DNA of 64,000 bases, from assembly GCA_911728455.2 (NCBI GenBank), contig OU452226.1:12727938-12791937 (forward strand), read 5' to 3'. The DNA is from Marthasterias glacialis. Lineage: Eukaryota; Echinodermata; Asteroidea; Forcipulatida; Asteriidae. The translations under genes and the position numbers were made by a program. Positions 48,371-59,409 of the stretch are shown here, piece after piece. Under the pieces are notes generated by a model. It ran no database searches. It saw only the letters and a program-made list of their open reading frames with translations, and was not told the origin of the DNA. Numbering within the stretch: position 1 is the first letter of the stretch; every line of letters begins with the position of its first letter.

Positions 48371-48652
48371 AACCAGTAGGCCTTATTTTTTACTGCAAGA
48401 GGGCGCCCTTTGGGAGTAGATTGGGGGTCAAACCATAGAAAGTGTGGTAATCCACATGCAATTAGACTTCTAATAAAGCATTTAATATACTTCTTTTGAG
48501 CGTTTTTTTTATTGACAGTTTTACAATGCAATCAATGTATGATAATGTTTGATGGAAAATTTGTACTTTAATGTTTTGAAATATTTGTGTACTTTCAAAA
48601 TGGAATTAGTATTGCGCCCTCTTGCTGTCAAAAATACAGCCTATTATCAACC
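48371..48652. mobile_element. Fold-back element with AAGAGGGCGC arms
   Basis: The left arm (AACCAGTAGGCCTTATTTTT, TACTGCAAGAGGGCGC) pairs with the right arm ending GCCTATTATCAACC. The loop of about 200 bp is AT-rich. The open frame from 48549 begins inside it. Confidence 0.65.
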
Positions 48653-49083
48653 ATGTTCAAAATTCTCCAACTTGTCTAATAAAAGTACAACCTGTTTTAC
48701 TCCAAAGTTTGCAGTTACTGTCCTTGACCCCATCCCTCCCTACATCTCATCCCCTCTGCACAAAGCGTTTAAACGTGCAATAGAGTCATGGCACAAATCA
48801 TTCAAACATGGACTGAGGAAATTGAGTCAAAAGCGGGCGCTATCAGACGATTGCGCAGAGCGCGCAAATTGCACAGCCCAGTTTAAATTGGTAGCCCCAT
48901 GGAGGAAGATGGTGGGGGCAAATTTGGCTTGCGCAAGTTTTAATCTTGTGCCCAATTTTGAAACTTGCGCAAGGCGCTTATCATGGATAGAAATTTAACG
49001 CAGACCTGAACGAGGTGAACTGTCAGATTTGATCTCATTTTTAAAGGTTTTTGGATGTTTTTAACAGAAAGCTATCTATGAAT

Positions 49084-49350
49084 GGGAATAAAAGTGTGTT
49101 GAATCGGTTTTCAACAAGTTGTTTAAACACGGCAAGGCCTGATTCTCGATAATTTTACCTCGACTTCGTCTCGGTAAAATTATCCAGAACCAGGCCTCAC
49201 CGTGTTTAAACAACTCGTCTCGGTAAATAAAAACATCAACAACCAGGCCTCAGCGTGTTTAAACAACTCGTCTCGGTAAAATTATTGAGAACCAGGCCTC
49301 ACCGAGTTTGAACAACTAGTTGAAAACCTCTTCACCACACTTTTATTCCC
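49084..49350. mobile_element. Fold-back element with internal direct repeats
   Basis: GGGAATAAAAGTGTG and CACACTTTTATTCCC are the outer arms. Inner arms pair CGATAATTTTACC with GGTAAAATTATTG. Between them ACCAGGCCTCACCGTGTTTA plus AACAACTCGTCTCGGTAAA recurs three times, near 49190, 49232 and 49291. Confidence 0.7.
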
Positions 49351-49888
49351 TTAATTGTGAATGGTTTCAAATGGTGAATCAACTTATTCAAAAAAGGCAC
49401 CATGAGTAGGAGGGATAAGTTTCCAATTCTACACACATTTTACATGTACATGTATTATATATATTCCACATGCACCATGTACACTCCCATGTAATTAACC
49501 ATTAGAATCAAACCGGAAAAAAGTTCTTGTACACATGTACCTTTTAGGTGTTTCTACAAGTACAACTAACAGTATAAGAATTAAGGAAGCTTCAGATGCT
49601 CTTTGACAGTTCGCGGGCCCAACAGGATATTGAGGATGTAAAGTTGTTGATGATCACATCAAAACAACATTCGACGCCCAGGGGCTATCAATGAGTGATT
49701 TCTAACTTCAAGGGTTGTCGTGTGAGATATAAATAGTGTTACAACTGACTGATAAGCTGAGCAAGATGGTAATAAGCGAAAGTGGCTTTTGAAACTTGAC
49801 GTCAAAATGTAACGGCAGGGACTTGGGGCAACAGACTGTACTGTGTACAGGTGTGCATTGAATCGAAAAGAATAGAATATTATTAGTA

Positions 49889-49950
49889 AACTTGCCGGTA
49901 CAACCATAGAGAAAAAAGAGCTGATGGTATGGTCTTGATGTTTTCAACAG
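49889..49950 (-). repeat. Inverted, degenerate copy of the histone-stem-loop repeat
   Basis: On the minus strand ACATCAAGACCATACCATCA, then GCTCTTTTTTC and ATGGTTGTACCGGCAAGTTT, aligns with 50117-50213. The right stem arm is deleted. Confidence 0.6.
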
Positions 49951-49979
49951 TATACATAGACCAACAGAGTATACATGTA

Positions 49980-50112
49980 CTGGGCCCAATTTTATGGCGC
50001 TGCTTTCAGTGGAAGTCTGTGCTTACGCCCTAGTGCGACCCATAGAAATATGCACGTGACAGTGCCCGGTAAGCGCAAAATTATTTGGTAACCAGCGCCA
50101 TGAAATTGGGCT
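49980..50112. mobile_element. Fold-back MITE, GGGCCCAATTTCATG family, copy 2
   Basis: The left end CTGGGCCCAATTTTATGGCG pairs with the right end GCGCCATGAAATTGGGC. It lies between the two oppositely oriented histone-like repeat copies. Confidence 0.75.
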
Positions 50113-50137
50113 GATGGTTAAAACGTCAAGACCATAT

Positions 50138-50215
50138 TAACGGCTCTTTTCAGAGCCAACACTCCTCTGAAAAGAAATGTCAACATGGTTGTACCCGCAA
50201 GTTTATTAATACTAC
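50138..50215 (+). promoter_or_regulatory. Canonical histone-type 3' stem-loop with downstream purine tract
   Basis: GGCTCTTTTCAGAGCC (50142-50157) is a perfect 6 bp stem with a 4 nt loop, preceded by AAC and followed by AACA. This is the established replication-dependent histone mRNA 3' end. A purine-rich GAAAAGAAATG follows at 50174, the usual place of the U7-pairing element. No histone coding sequence lies upstream, where a MITE ends at 50112. The same block with a mutated stem occurs at 519, 1267 and 49889, so this is a dispersed histone-3'-end-like repeat. Confidence 0.6.
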
Positions 50216-50352
50216 TACTTTACTTCTTCTCATCTACATGTACACCATGCAAGGCTTCAAACATCAATTGCATTGATTCGGTTTACATTGTAGTACATGT
50301 GTGCATAAATTTTGGTTTAAGCAATAAACCACAAGGGAGACCGCCAACATTT

Positions 50353-50420
50353 GGGCTGGATAGCTCAGTTGGTACAGCATTGGTACGTTAAGCGGGTGGT
50401 CAAAGGTTCAAATCCAGTGA
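50353..50420 (+). other. tRNA-like sequence, probable pseudogene or SINE head
   Basis: GGCTGGATAGCTCAGTTGG (A box) and AAAGGTTCAAATCC (B box) are correctly spaced. The anticodon and T stems do not pair and the acceptor stem is incomplete. Confidence 0.55.
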
Positions 50421-50639
50421 ATTTTTCTTTGATCATACCACAAAAAAATTATACCCTTAGCAAAACCCGCGCCTTGACACTAACTCTTTGATCTGTCCTC
50501 TATCCAGACCCTGTGGCAATCACTGCTTGAAGTACTTGAGTTGGTCATTCAAAGTAGAAAGGTAGGTAGCTGTGGCAATTTAACTGAGCAAAGGTGTACA
50601 TGTAAGCTCCCACACCTTTCCAAAAAGTTTCCCAAGCGC

Positions 50640-51200
50640 TCTGACGGGATTAATTTTTTGGAACACCCAGAATAATTTGTTCCTGAGAATATTGCTGTCA
50701 CAATGAAACCCTGACCAAAAAAAGCAATGACAACAAAGGTTATCATAGAAAGCACTGGGATTTGCTGTTCTTTTTTGAGAAAATATGAGATGCATTCAGC
50801 GTGAATCGCAAAACCTTGGCTGTAAGCCACGGCTGGTAATCAGCCCCATGGTCGGAACCTGTGGTTAAATCTTGGTTCACTCCGAGCCGAATACAATGAC
50901 AAACAATGGTGGCAGCCTATCGATCTTTGTATAAATAAAGGTCAAAGGTCTGGTATCAGGGATTACATAATAACTTCAGGAAAAATGGAAGATTTAGAGC
51001 ATGAATTCCAGTACTGTCTGTCCCTCTTTGTATGGGGGAAACAGCATTGCAAGATGAATACTATGCACAGTTCACGCTCCACAATGGAATGTCTAGAGGG
51101 TGTTTACATACATTCTGGTCTTCCAATTTTACACACTGGCATGTCTAGATAACATGTCATCCAATTTCAGGTTTAGGAAAATATTGGCATACCGGCATCC
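50640..51200 (-). mobile_element. CAACTGGTTAA-type repeat, reversed copy
   Basis: On the minus strand it has family landmarks CTCGGAGTGAACC, CAGGGTTTCATTGTG and AATCCCGTCAGAG. Both ends are worn. Confidence 0.62.
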
Positions 51201-51636
51201 AGCATTAAAGGCACTATGAAGATGGTAAAGCTGACAGTGTAGTGTTCTTACTTTGTCTGATTCAACATCTACATGTACATGAAAAAAACAAACCTGTGAA
51301 CATTGGGCTCAATCCATCATCTGAGTCAGGAGAAAATAGTGAAAAACTGTACACACTTTTCAGCATGTTAAACACATCATCCTTAATTTCGACTGTACGA
51401 CCAAAATCAGCTGATTGCATTTTTTAAAAGGTTTTCAGTTACAATTTTCTCGAATATTACAGCATTTCAAAGGGCAATATTTCACAGAAAAATTGGCTCT
51501 AGTACTTACTTCATAAACAGTAAGCTTTCAGACTGAAACTAAACCATGCGTTTTTTTTATCCTTACAAATCCTGTATAGTGCCTTTAACTGCTTACAAAG
51601 GATATCATTTGTTGTACAATGTACTACACGTAGTTT

Positions 51637-52040
51637 GTGGCGTGTCCGAGCGGATAAGAACACCAGCTCTGGTGTTTCTGATCAGCAGAGTGTGGGTTTG
51701 AGTCCTGGTCATGACACTTGTGTCCTTAAGCAAGACACTTAATTGCTGCGACCTTCGGATGCGACCTTTGGATGGGACGTAAAGCTGTATGTCCCGCGTG
51801 TTGTGTTATGCACGTAAAAGAACCCAGTACACTTATCGCAAAGAGAAGGGGTTCGCCCCGGTGTTCCTGGTTTGATCGGCTGCAGATTGCGCCACAGCAT
51901 CTTGTAAAGCCGTTACATGGTGCTATGTAAAGGAAAAGGTCTCATACTTCAAAAAGTAACTCTGCATACCTTGCAGGAAAAAATACTGAGCACTTTGAGA
52001 TGCCCAACGGGTGTGATAAAGTGCTATAATAATATATAAG
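51637..52040 (+). mobile_element. tRNA-derived SINE, type C, longest copy
   Basis: A box GTGGCGTGTCCGAGCGGA, B box GTGGGTTTGAGTCCTGG, then CACTTGTGTCCTTAAGCAAG, GGATGGGACGTAAAGCTG, GGTTCGCCCCGGTGTTCC and a tail GATAAAGTGCTATAATAATA. At about 400 bp it shows the full body seen in part at 18079, 19805 and 33803. Confidence 0.82.
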
Positions 52041-52049
52041 AACTGCGTA

Positions 52050-52685
52050 TCATTATTATTAATAATATATACATTGTAATGGTTATAAAATGATATCAGT
52101 TATCACATGCAATGTAGCTGGTAATATCCTACAAATCACTTAAATCCAGTAAGCAATCAAAACAATTCTAATATGGCAAATTTAAAATGTAGGCCCTATT
52201 AAATAAAAAGCTGTCAATGTTTAAAAACAAAAAAAACAAAACAATCAGGCTCGGTTTTAATGTCTATGTAAAATGCCTCAAAGCATAAAACTGTCGTCAG
52301 CCCCTTCAAACCAGGAGGAAGGGACTTTCTTTTCTTTTTTCTCCTCAAAAATCAAGTAGCAGAAGCACTTAAAGTCTGTGCGAAGTAAATAAATCTTCTA
52401 TTAGGGAGGTGGGGAACTGTTCTCATGATTCAGCAGATTGCCCCAGGGAATCAGTTTATTTCCTGAGGAGGAGAAGAAGAAAAAAAAAGGGGGGTTGAAT
52501 ATGGATGAAAACTAGGCTAAGACGGGCGCCTTCACATTTACCGCAGAGAGGGCCTAACTGGATTATAATCATTTTCAGTGAGAGGATAGTCTACATTCAC
52601 TATCTCGTATAAATCGGATGCATGATTTATAATATCCATAAGCTCTTGCCTTTCAGGGGTTCATAGTGTAATGGTTTGGGACTCG
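52050..52685. other. No gene or recognised repeat
   Basis: AT-rich with homopolymer runs and short open frames. Confidence 0.4.
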
Positions 52686-52688
52686 CTT

Positions 52689-52908
52689 CGTTCTCCTTTA
52701 ACAGTGGTCGGCTGGCCAAAATGCTAGTTAAAACACCTGAGGGCCAGTCACAATTCTCTCCAAGTTGTCCTGGTCCCCCTGGCTAGTTCACTGTGAAAAG
52801 CATTCCTTTTTTTTTAATACATGAAATGCGGACTTGAGTAAAACTAGTGAAATGTCAAGCGAACTGGTCCTGCTGGCTCGTCACTGAAGAAGTTAAGGAC
52901 AAACCCTG
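52689..52908 (+). mobile_element. CAGTGGTCYGCTGGCC repeat, full-length copy
   Basis: It starts CGTTCTCCTTTAACAGTGG, has GTCGGCTGGCCAAAATGC, and ends AGTTAAGGACAAACCCTG. It matches the nested element at 41024-41232. Confidence 0.72.
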
Positions 52909-52909
52909 A

Positions 52910-54310
52910 AAAGGATGTTATTCTTTCGTTCCCCAAATGCCTCTTTCTGATCTGACGATAAAGGGCAGCTTGGAAGGGGAAGAAGGAGGCTCAGAGAGCA
53001 GGAAGAGCCCATGGATGCTTGGAAGGGTGCTTGGAAGGGATGGAAACGTAAACACTTGTACACAATGGGCTTCTTGGGAAGGGGGTAAGCATGATAAGGG
53101 CAGTCAAGGATGGTCCATCATAAATTCAGTGGAATAAAACATGCGCAGTGTGTACTGTATTCTCCTGCGTATAAGGCGCTCAGTGTATAAGGCGCAGCAT
53201 CCCAAGATCATGGACACAAGATTCAAGAGACTACGTTTAAGGCACATCACCATGTAAGAAGCATCATGACCGCACACACAGAGGCCCGCCAGGCGCCATT
53301 CACTTTTAGTACATCACTACACAGGGATCTATGTGTTGGTTCAAGACAGTTAACATAATGTGAAGAGACTGTGAATTTTTTTATCACAAAAACTAGTAAA
53401 ACGTCACTTCTGGTTTTTAAAATTAATTTCTTTTCATTTTCGTTTTTCTAAAGAAATCGCTTCATACCTTTCTTTCACACAACATGCTCACGTAGTCCCA
53501 TCATTTCCATTCCAAAAAACAGGCTACTAGTCTTCGTTGTCACACTATTTCGCTGCTACAATACAGGCAAGAACCTACGAATGCCAGAGGGCGCTTTCAT
53601 ATACAACGCAATCGAATGAGATCATATGCCCTTTATTGGCGAAATCTAACAATGCGATAACATACAATAATGCTTGCAAACGACTTTACAACTAAAGACT
53701 AGTTATCTACACATGCTCTATAAAATAAAAATTCCCAGAAATGGTGTGCGCGCCGAAGCCGTGTACAGCATGGGTTCGCTGGTTCGCGCCTCGGAGAACA
53801 GCATGGTGAAAGAAGCACAGTTCCTCAGAAACTATCGTCTTTAACTTATTTACTACTAGTTCTACTAGAAACTACTAGTACAGCATGTAGGTTTTATTTT
53901 ATAAAAAATGATAACGCACAGGATTACCCTGGACGAACGAAAGGATTATTTTACAGTATAAATGTAAGTTTTTAGACAGTGATTTTCACTTTGATCTCAA
54001 GCTACACCGGATAATTGGCGCACCGTTAGCTAAGATGCAGCAATGTTTTACTGCCTTTGAAAGTCAGATAAGCCGCGTCTCATATGAAGGAAAACATGGT
54101 ACGTACATGACATTTACCTGAAAGACAAAAGTTTCAACTCCATGCAATGCAACATAATACTGTAATCCCATCATTTAAGATAATTCCACACAACTCACAT
54201 TAAAAATATCAGAGAGCCTGTAATAATATGTAGAAATTTAGTTTGTTAACTGATGAAAACAAACTACAATGCACAGGTATCAAGTCACAAAAAAAAACTG
54301 TTATAAAATC
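52910..54310. other. No gene seen
   Basis: Near 53165-53198 the word GTATAAGGCGC occurs twice. Otherwise there is no structure. Confidence 0.4.
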
Positions 54311-54314
54311 CTGT

Positions 54315-54640
54315 CGTGTGCCCGGAAGAAGGTCGTACAGCCTTACGACCTTTTTCCGGGCACACACATTACAACTTTTTGCCCCAGCAGAAGGCCACAA
54401 TCAATAATATGGCTCTGTTGAAAAAAGTGGGGCGTGACTGTTGTATATTTGTTGCTGGAATTAGTCCCAAGACATGGTTTCCCATTCTCATGCGGAATTT
54501 AACTTTCACGTAACGACTAACAAATACCAGAAAAACGACCAAACTTTCACACTCAGTTTTCTTAAAATACAGTTTTGGACAGAATTGCTTACAACCTTTT
54601 GCTGGTCACACTTTCATTACGACCTTCTGCCGGGCACACG
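54315..54640 (+). mobile_element. 326 bp element with 23 bp CGTGTGCCCGG inverted ends
   Basis: The left end CGTGTGCCCGGAAGAAGGTC and the right end (complement CGTGTGCCCGGCAGAAGGTC) match over 23 bp with one difference. Near the left end the terminal sequence occurs again inverted (GACCTTTTTCCGGGCACACA), giving a local hairpin. A reversed copy lies at 36911-37229. Confidence 0.82.
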
Positions 54641-55294
54641 AAGCCTGTTACATTATGTGGCTGGTCAATGTAATGCAACATCAGAAACTATAAAACTATA
54701 ATACATGTACATGCATGTGCGTATTGTAGTTATCCCATATGACTTAGTTTAGAAACAGAAGAAAACAAAATCGTCAAAGAAAAAACTTTACTTCGAATAA
54801 AATATGGATTTAGGTCAGCTACAAGTTGGACTCAAACGCCCGTATGATTTAATTTCCAATTATGAAGTCCCTCGCAGACAGTCAGGTTTTCAACTCACAG
54901 CAACTTAATCCTCCCAGCAACACTTACATCCTTTCATATTCTCCATATCCGGAATGCCGTTCACTGAGGACATTTTCATAGAGTGCACCATGATCAAAAA
55001 GTCACAGGGATTACGGCTTGTGTTACTGCCATTAATCGAAAGTGAGTCTTACCTTCCGATATTAACCTGACGTGGATTTTGAGGGTGTGTGTGTGTGGTG
55101 CAATTGTTTGCTTCATTTGAACAGGGAATTGTGCGGAGGGACACCAACCATTTGAAAATCTGCTAGTTAGTCCCATCCTGTACCACCAGAGCACTGCCAG
55201 GTTTTCAAGACCTTTAAGTCTCCTGGCAGAGGTTGCAGGCATGAGGTTGTGTTTTCATACCCTCTAACGAGGGACAACTTCTGGCTAAAGCACA

Positions 55295-55413
55295 CCAGGG
55301 GTGGATTTCACAAAACTAGTCCTATCTTAGGACTAGTCCTATTAGTTAGGACTACTTACTCATCCTAACTCGAGATAAGACCAGTCCAAGCGCTTTGAGA
55401 AATCAACCACTGG
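55295..55413. mobile_element. 119 bp fold-back MITE with CTAGTCCTA interior
   Basis: The left end CCAGGGGTGGATTTCACAAA pairs with the right end (complement CCAGTGGTTGATTTCTCAAA). ACTAGTCCTATCTTAGGACT is an internal palindrome. The ends resemble those of 41934-42763. Confidence 0.75.
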
Positions 55414-55414
55414 C

Positions 55415-56395
55415 CACACAGTTATGGCAGGCCTTGTTGGTGCCAACCACTTAAACTGTCGTTAAGAGATCAAAAGGTACTAATCCTCTACTACCAGCCT
55501 AGTCTTGGCCAAGACGTTGTTACATTTTTAGTTGTACTAAGTACAAATGATCAACAACATCGTCAACAACGTCGTGAGCCAAGACTACTTCCAGCCCATG
55601 GACTGAATAGATGGTTCCATTTAACTCTGTGTGGACAAGAGGCTTGCAGTGACTTGCAAATTTCACTTGCAAAATTTTGTACACAACAGATGCTGATAGG
55701 ATTTTGTGCATCTGGGCATGGGAGCAATGGTAGCAAGAACATTTCCCCCCCCCCCCCACCCCCCACCCCCGTCCTGACCAAGTCAGTGACCCCTGTTGAT
55801 TGACACCCCTCCTAGAATGTGTGTAATAGTATAATGTAGGTTAGGATATCATGAAGTATGACATGGCTGGTTTTTCCATGTGGTTACAGAATGTTTTTCT
55901 TTATTTGGTGCATAGGACAGCGGCTACATTTACATCAGTGCTTCCAGGAAATTTCCTTATTTTTAAGGAGATTTTAATGTCCTCCAGAAATTTCTAAGGG
56001 AGTGAACACTTTAAGGACATTTTAAGGAAATTCAAAAAATCTGAAGGAAATTCCAAAATCTAAAAATAGATTTCAAAGAAATGTTGAAAATGAAATAAAA
56101 ATCAAGACAATCAACTAAGAATACAGTACATTCGTGTCTAAATGAAAAGTGAGGTCTTTTCTAGGCATCTGCAGAACAGAGGGTTAAGCCTGGCGGCTAT
56201 TTGATTAGTTTATAAGCATAGGTTTGAGATATAGAGTGTTCATAACTTCATGTACATGTAGTTGTACATGTACCGTAGTTGCTGTATGACGGTGTAATTT
56301 GTATTTTTAACTACAATTACTTGACGAAATTCTAAGGAAATTCCAAGAAAAATCTAAGGAAATTTTGGAAAAATTGTACCAATCTAAAAAATGCA
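55415..56395. other. No gene seen
   Basis: A poly-C tract lies at 55746-55781. AAGGAAATT-type words recur near 55960-56060 and 56330-56365 without a fixed period. Confidence 0.4.
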
Positions 56396-56397
56396 AA

Positions 56398-56595
56398 TAC
56401 GTTTTAAAACCTTTGTTGTTCTTGTGTGGGAGAATCAAAGCGTTAGACGGCGTGTGTGTGGTCTTTGCACGCTTCACAGTTGAATGACCAGGCGACCTTT
56501 GCTCCGATGGTCAGAATGGCATCTTTACACGGCTTCCGTTACCAGGCAGGGGAAACATTTGCGTGATTCACCGTCATCCATTTTCAACTGGTTAA
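56398..56595 (-). mobile_element. CAACTGGTTAA-type repeat, 5' fragment
   Basis: On the minus strand it runs from TTTTAACCAGTTGAAAATGG through GTGTAAAGATGCCATTC and GAGCAAAGGTCGCCTGGTCA. This copy shows the 5' inverted end clearly. Confidence 0.68.
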
Positions 56596-56864
56596 AAGTA
56601 CATGTAGTCTACTTCATTATAATGAACAAGAATATAGCGAAAACATTAGTCCAGCTTTCTAGTGCTTGCTAGTGATAGCGTGAACAAGCAAGAGGTAGTT
56701 CAAAGCACCGCGCCATCCCCAAAGTTTAAACAAAATGAAATTTTACATCAACTTAATTTCAAGGCCTTATGTAACTAAAAAAGAAGGTACATGTTTCCCC
56801 AAAGAAAAGCTTTATGTATTTTCTTCTGTCACAGAAAAAGCAAATTTTTCCAATTTTTATGATA

Positions 56865-57210
56865 AAAAACAGGTGTAGTCACTATTTTTTCTAATATGAT
56901 AGTTGAGGCATTTCCGTAACTATCCTAGGATTAAAAACAGGTGCATTCACCATGTTTTCTCCTAGGATAGTCGAGGCATTTCCTTAACTATCCTAGGATT
57001 AAAAACAGGTGCACTCACAATGTTTTTTTCTCCTAGGATAGTTGAGGCATTGCCTTAACTGTCCTAGGATTAAAAACAGGTGCATTCACCATGTTTTTCT
57101 CCTAGGATAGTTGAGGCATTTTCCTTAATTATCCTAGGATTAAACAAACAGGTTGTCAGACTGTTTTTTTCAACCTAGGATAGTTGAGGCACCTCATCAA
57201 TTTTCCTAGG
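56865..57210. repeat. Tandem array of five CCTAGG hairpins, about 70 bp period
   Basis: Hairpins lie at 56891-56929, 56961-56998, 57032-57069, 57101-57139 and 57174-57210. The consensus stem pairs CCTAGGATAGTTGAGG with CCTTAACTATCCTAGG around a 4-6 nt loop. In the middle units it extends through GTTTTT and AAAAAC to about 55 nt. Linkers carry AACAGGTGCATTCACCATG. Some substitutions in the central units change A-T or G-C pairs to G-T pairs. Confidence 0.78.
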
Positions 57211-57214
57211 TCTG

Positions 57215-58690
57215 TCCAGTGTTTTCCCCCATCGATATTAAAGGATAGTTCAGGGTATATAATACAGATAGAGGGGGAGTAAATGGGGCAGTGCTTCCAT
57301 TCCTAAAGAAATTTACTTATTAAAAGGACATTTTAACATCCTAAGGAAATGAACATTCAAGGAAATTCCAAAATAGTTCAAGAAACTGTTTGTGCTCTTG
57401 ATAAAAAAAACCTTGAGTGCAATTCATTATTCATCATAATGCAATAGTTTGTGATCAGGCTGATTTCCGTCTGACCGGATACAGGCAGGCAGGATAGAAC
57501 CACAAAAAAACCAAGTGATATGGTACGACGGCCGGACACAATCACCTGGACACCTGTTCCTCGGACCTGACCATCATAGCAGCCTGTCCGGCGGGACATG
57601 ATCACCAGTCCTATAAACTTATTCTGCAAGCTATAATGGTATTTACACTTCCTACAGGCATACTACTACTCCAGCACACCGGGTTTACACACTACAGTTT
57701 TCGTAAACATCACATATGTATGTCTAGGTACCAGACACATACTCTGCCGACTCTGAAAGCCTCAACATAGGCCTATATTATGCAAATTAGCCTCAAGTTG
57801 ATCTGCCTCAGGGCATATGCCAGGCAGCTTTGCCAAATTCGTCAAGATGCTAGTTTTGGACCAGATTTGTAGACTTCCCAGTCCGTCTAATGTTGTGCAC
57901 TCTACCAGCCACTAATACAATAAACTAACATCGCCAATCAAGACTAGGGGCAAAGGGCAAGGGCAGGGGGCAAGGGGCAGGGACATCTGTGGGGGGAAAA
58001 AAAGAAGGCAAAGGAAAACACTTAAAAAGCAAGATTCCCTTTTTTGGATGTTCAGACTATGGGGACGAACAGTTTCTCTCTGGTTTCCCAAGATTTGTAA
58101 GAGGTGCATCATACAGTAGCACTGCACACTAGCAATGCAGTGTATTTTAAATACCAAAAAAGATAAAATGAACTTTTTTACTTAGAAACACTTTGCAAAT
58201 ATATCCACTCCATCCTTTAAATGCTTAATTGGGTCTTCGCTCAGATAAAGAATTGACGCTGTGGAATTGCCTGTCCATATGATTATGTACAGTACGTGTA
58301 CGTGCAACAACAAGCTTACTAGAGCATTACCCGACTACCTAGTATTTACTTTGTGCTCATCACGGGTGCGTCTCCACCGGTAACCCATCAAAAAACCAGG
58401 ACCCACTTTTCCTCTTTCCAAGGGGCTGTAGTAATTGATGAGAGGCAGCTTGATGGAACCAGGCACGTGCCTGGTACTGCGATTTGCTGTTTAGGCTATG
58501 CCATTCTGGCAGAGGCCACTTGTCAAACCATTTATTAGTGCCATGTCTCATGTCTCATGATGTAGCGGTTTGTCACCAAACTGCTATACCACATGTAGTA
58601 TGTAGAATGCCTCATCACAAGTAAAGTTCGTTTTATTTTGAGGTTTTTTTAAAATTTTTTTAGTGTATTTAAAATCTAGGTAGGAAAATA
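57215..58690. other. No gene or recognised repeat
   Basis: Mixed composition with short open frames only. Confidence 0.4.
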
Positions 58691-58692
58691 GT

Positions 58693-58999
58693 AAAACAAA
58701 ATAGCAGCAGTCTAGCGCATCAAACTCAAGTTTCGGTGGCCAAGTCACCGGAGTGTGGGTTCGAATCCTGGTCGTGGTTCCTTTAGCAGGACACTTTCCT
58801 ATTAATTGCTTCTCATCACCCAGGAGTAAATGGGTACATGTACCTGCAAGAGTAGAGATTGTGCATGATTAGCAACATGTGCGCTGATTTGGCTGCCGGT
58901 GCTGCATACTCCAAAGGAGTTGAGATGGTTTTAGGAATGCTTAGGGCCCGATGAACAGAGGGAATAATACTCAAGGCACTTTGAGAGGCCTACATGTAC
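58693..58999 (+). mobile_element. tRNA-derived SINE, type A, diverged
   Basis: The head is worn (AGCAGTCTAGCGCATC). B box GTGGGTTCGAATCCTGG, CATCACCCAGGAGTAAATGG and CATACTCCAAAGGAGTTGAG link it to the 8-10 kb cluster. Confidence 0.65.
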
Positions 59000-59039
59000 T
59001 TGGCTTGAAAAAAATCGCATAATAAATACACATTTTCAT

Positions 59040-59345
59040 TTTTATTGCACACACAGTCTACAATGTTAAATCTAATCTTAACTAATCTTAACTAATCTTG
59101 TTTTAATCTCATACTCTCATCGCACCTTCAACATGTTCAATGTACCACGCCTATACGTTGTACTATTTCTAATAAAATGAAATTTCCTCAAATCCAATAT
59201 TCACTGTAATCTCATCCCAAAGTAATCTAAATCCAATTTCATCTGATAATCAAATCTTATATTCCAATGTAATCTTATTCCAATCTTCATCCAATTTAAT
59301 GTACTGTAATTCAAATCCAGTCTGATTCTACATACCTCAATCAAT
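59040..59345. repeat. TAATCT-rich low-complexity tract
   Basis: TAATCT, CAATCT and AAATCCAAT words recur irregularly. It precedes the 33 bp minisatellite. Confidence 0.5.
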
Positions 59346-59409
59346 CTACTGTCCAATTGTACTAAATTTCATCTGTTTTAATGTGCCAACAATCTACAGA
59401 TCTATGGCA

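Noticed and set aside
48549..48998. 149-codon plus-strand open frame
   Set aside because: It begins inside a fold-back element, has no recognisable domain and no splice context. Chance is more likely, though this is not proven.
50353..50420. Functional tRNA gene
   Set aside because: A and B boxes are present, but the anticodon stem and T stem fail to pair.
53165..53198. Terminal repeats of a pogo/Tigger-type element (GTATAAGGCGC)
   Set aside because: Only two short direct copies are visible and no second end was found.
56865..57210. CRISPR-like array
   Set aside because: The units are tandem hairpins with similar linkers in a eukaryotic intron, with no unique spacers.
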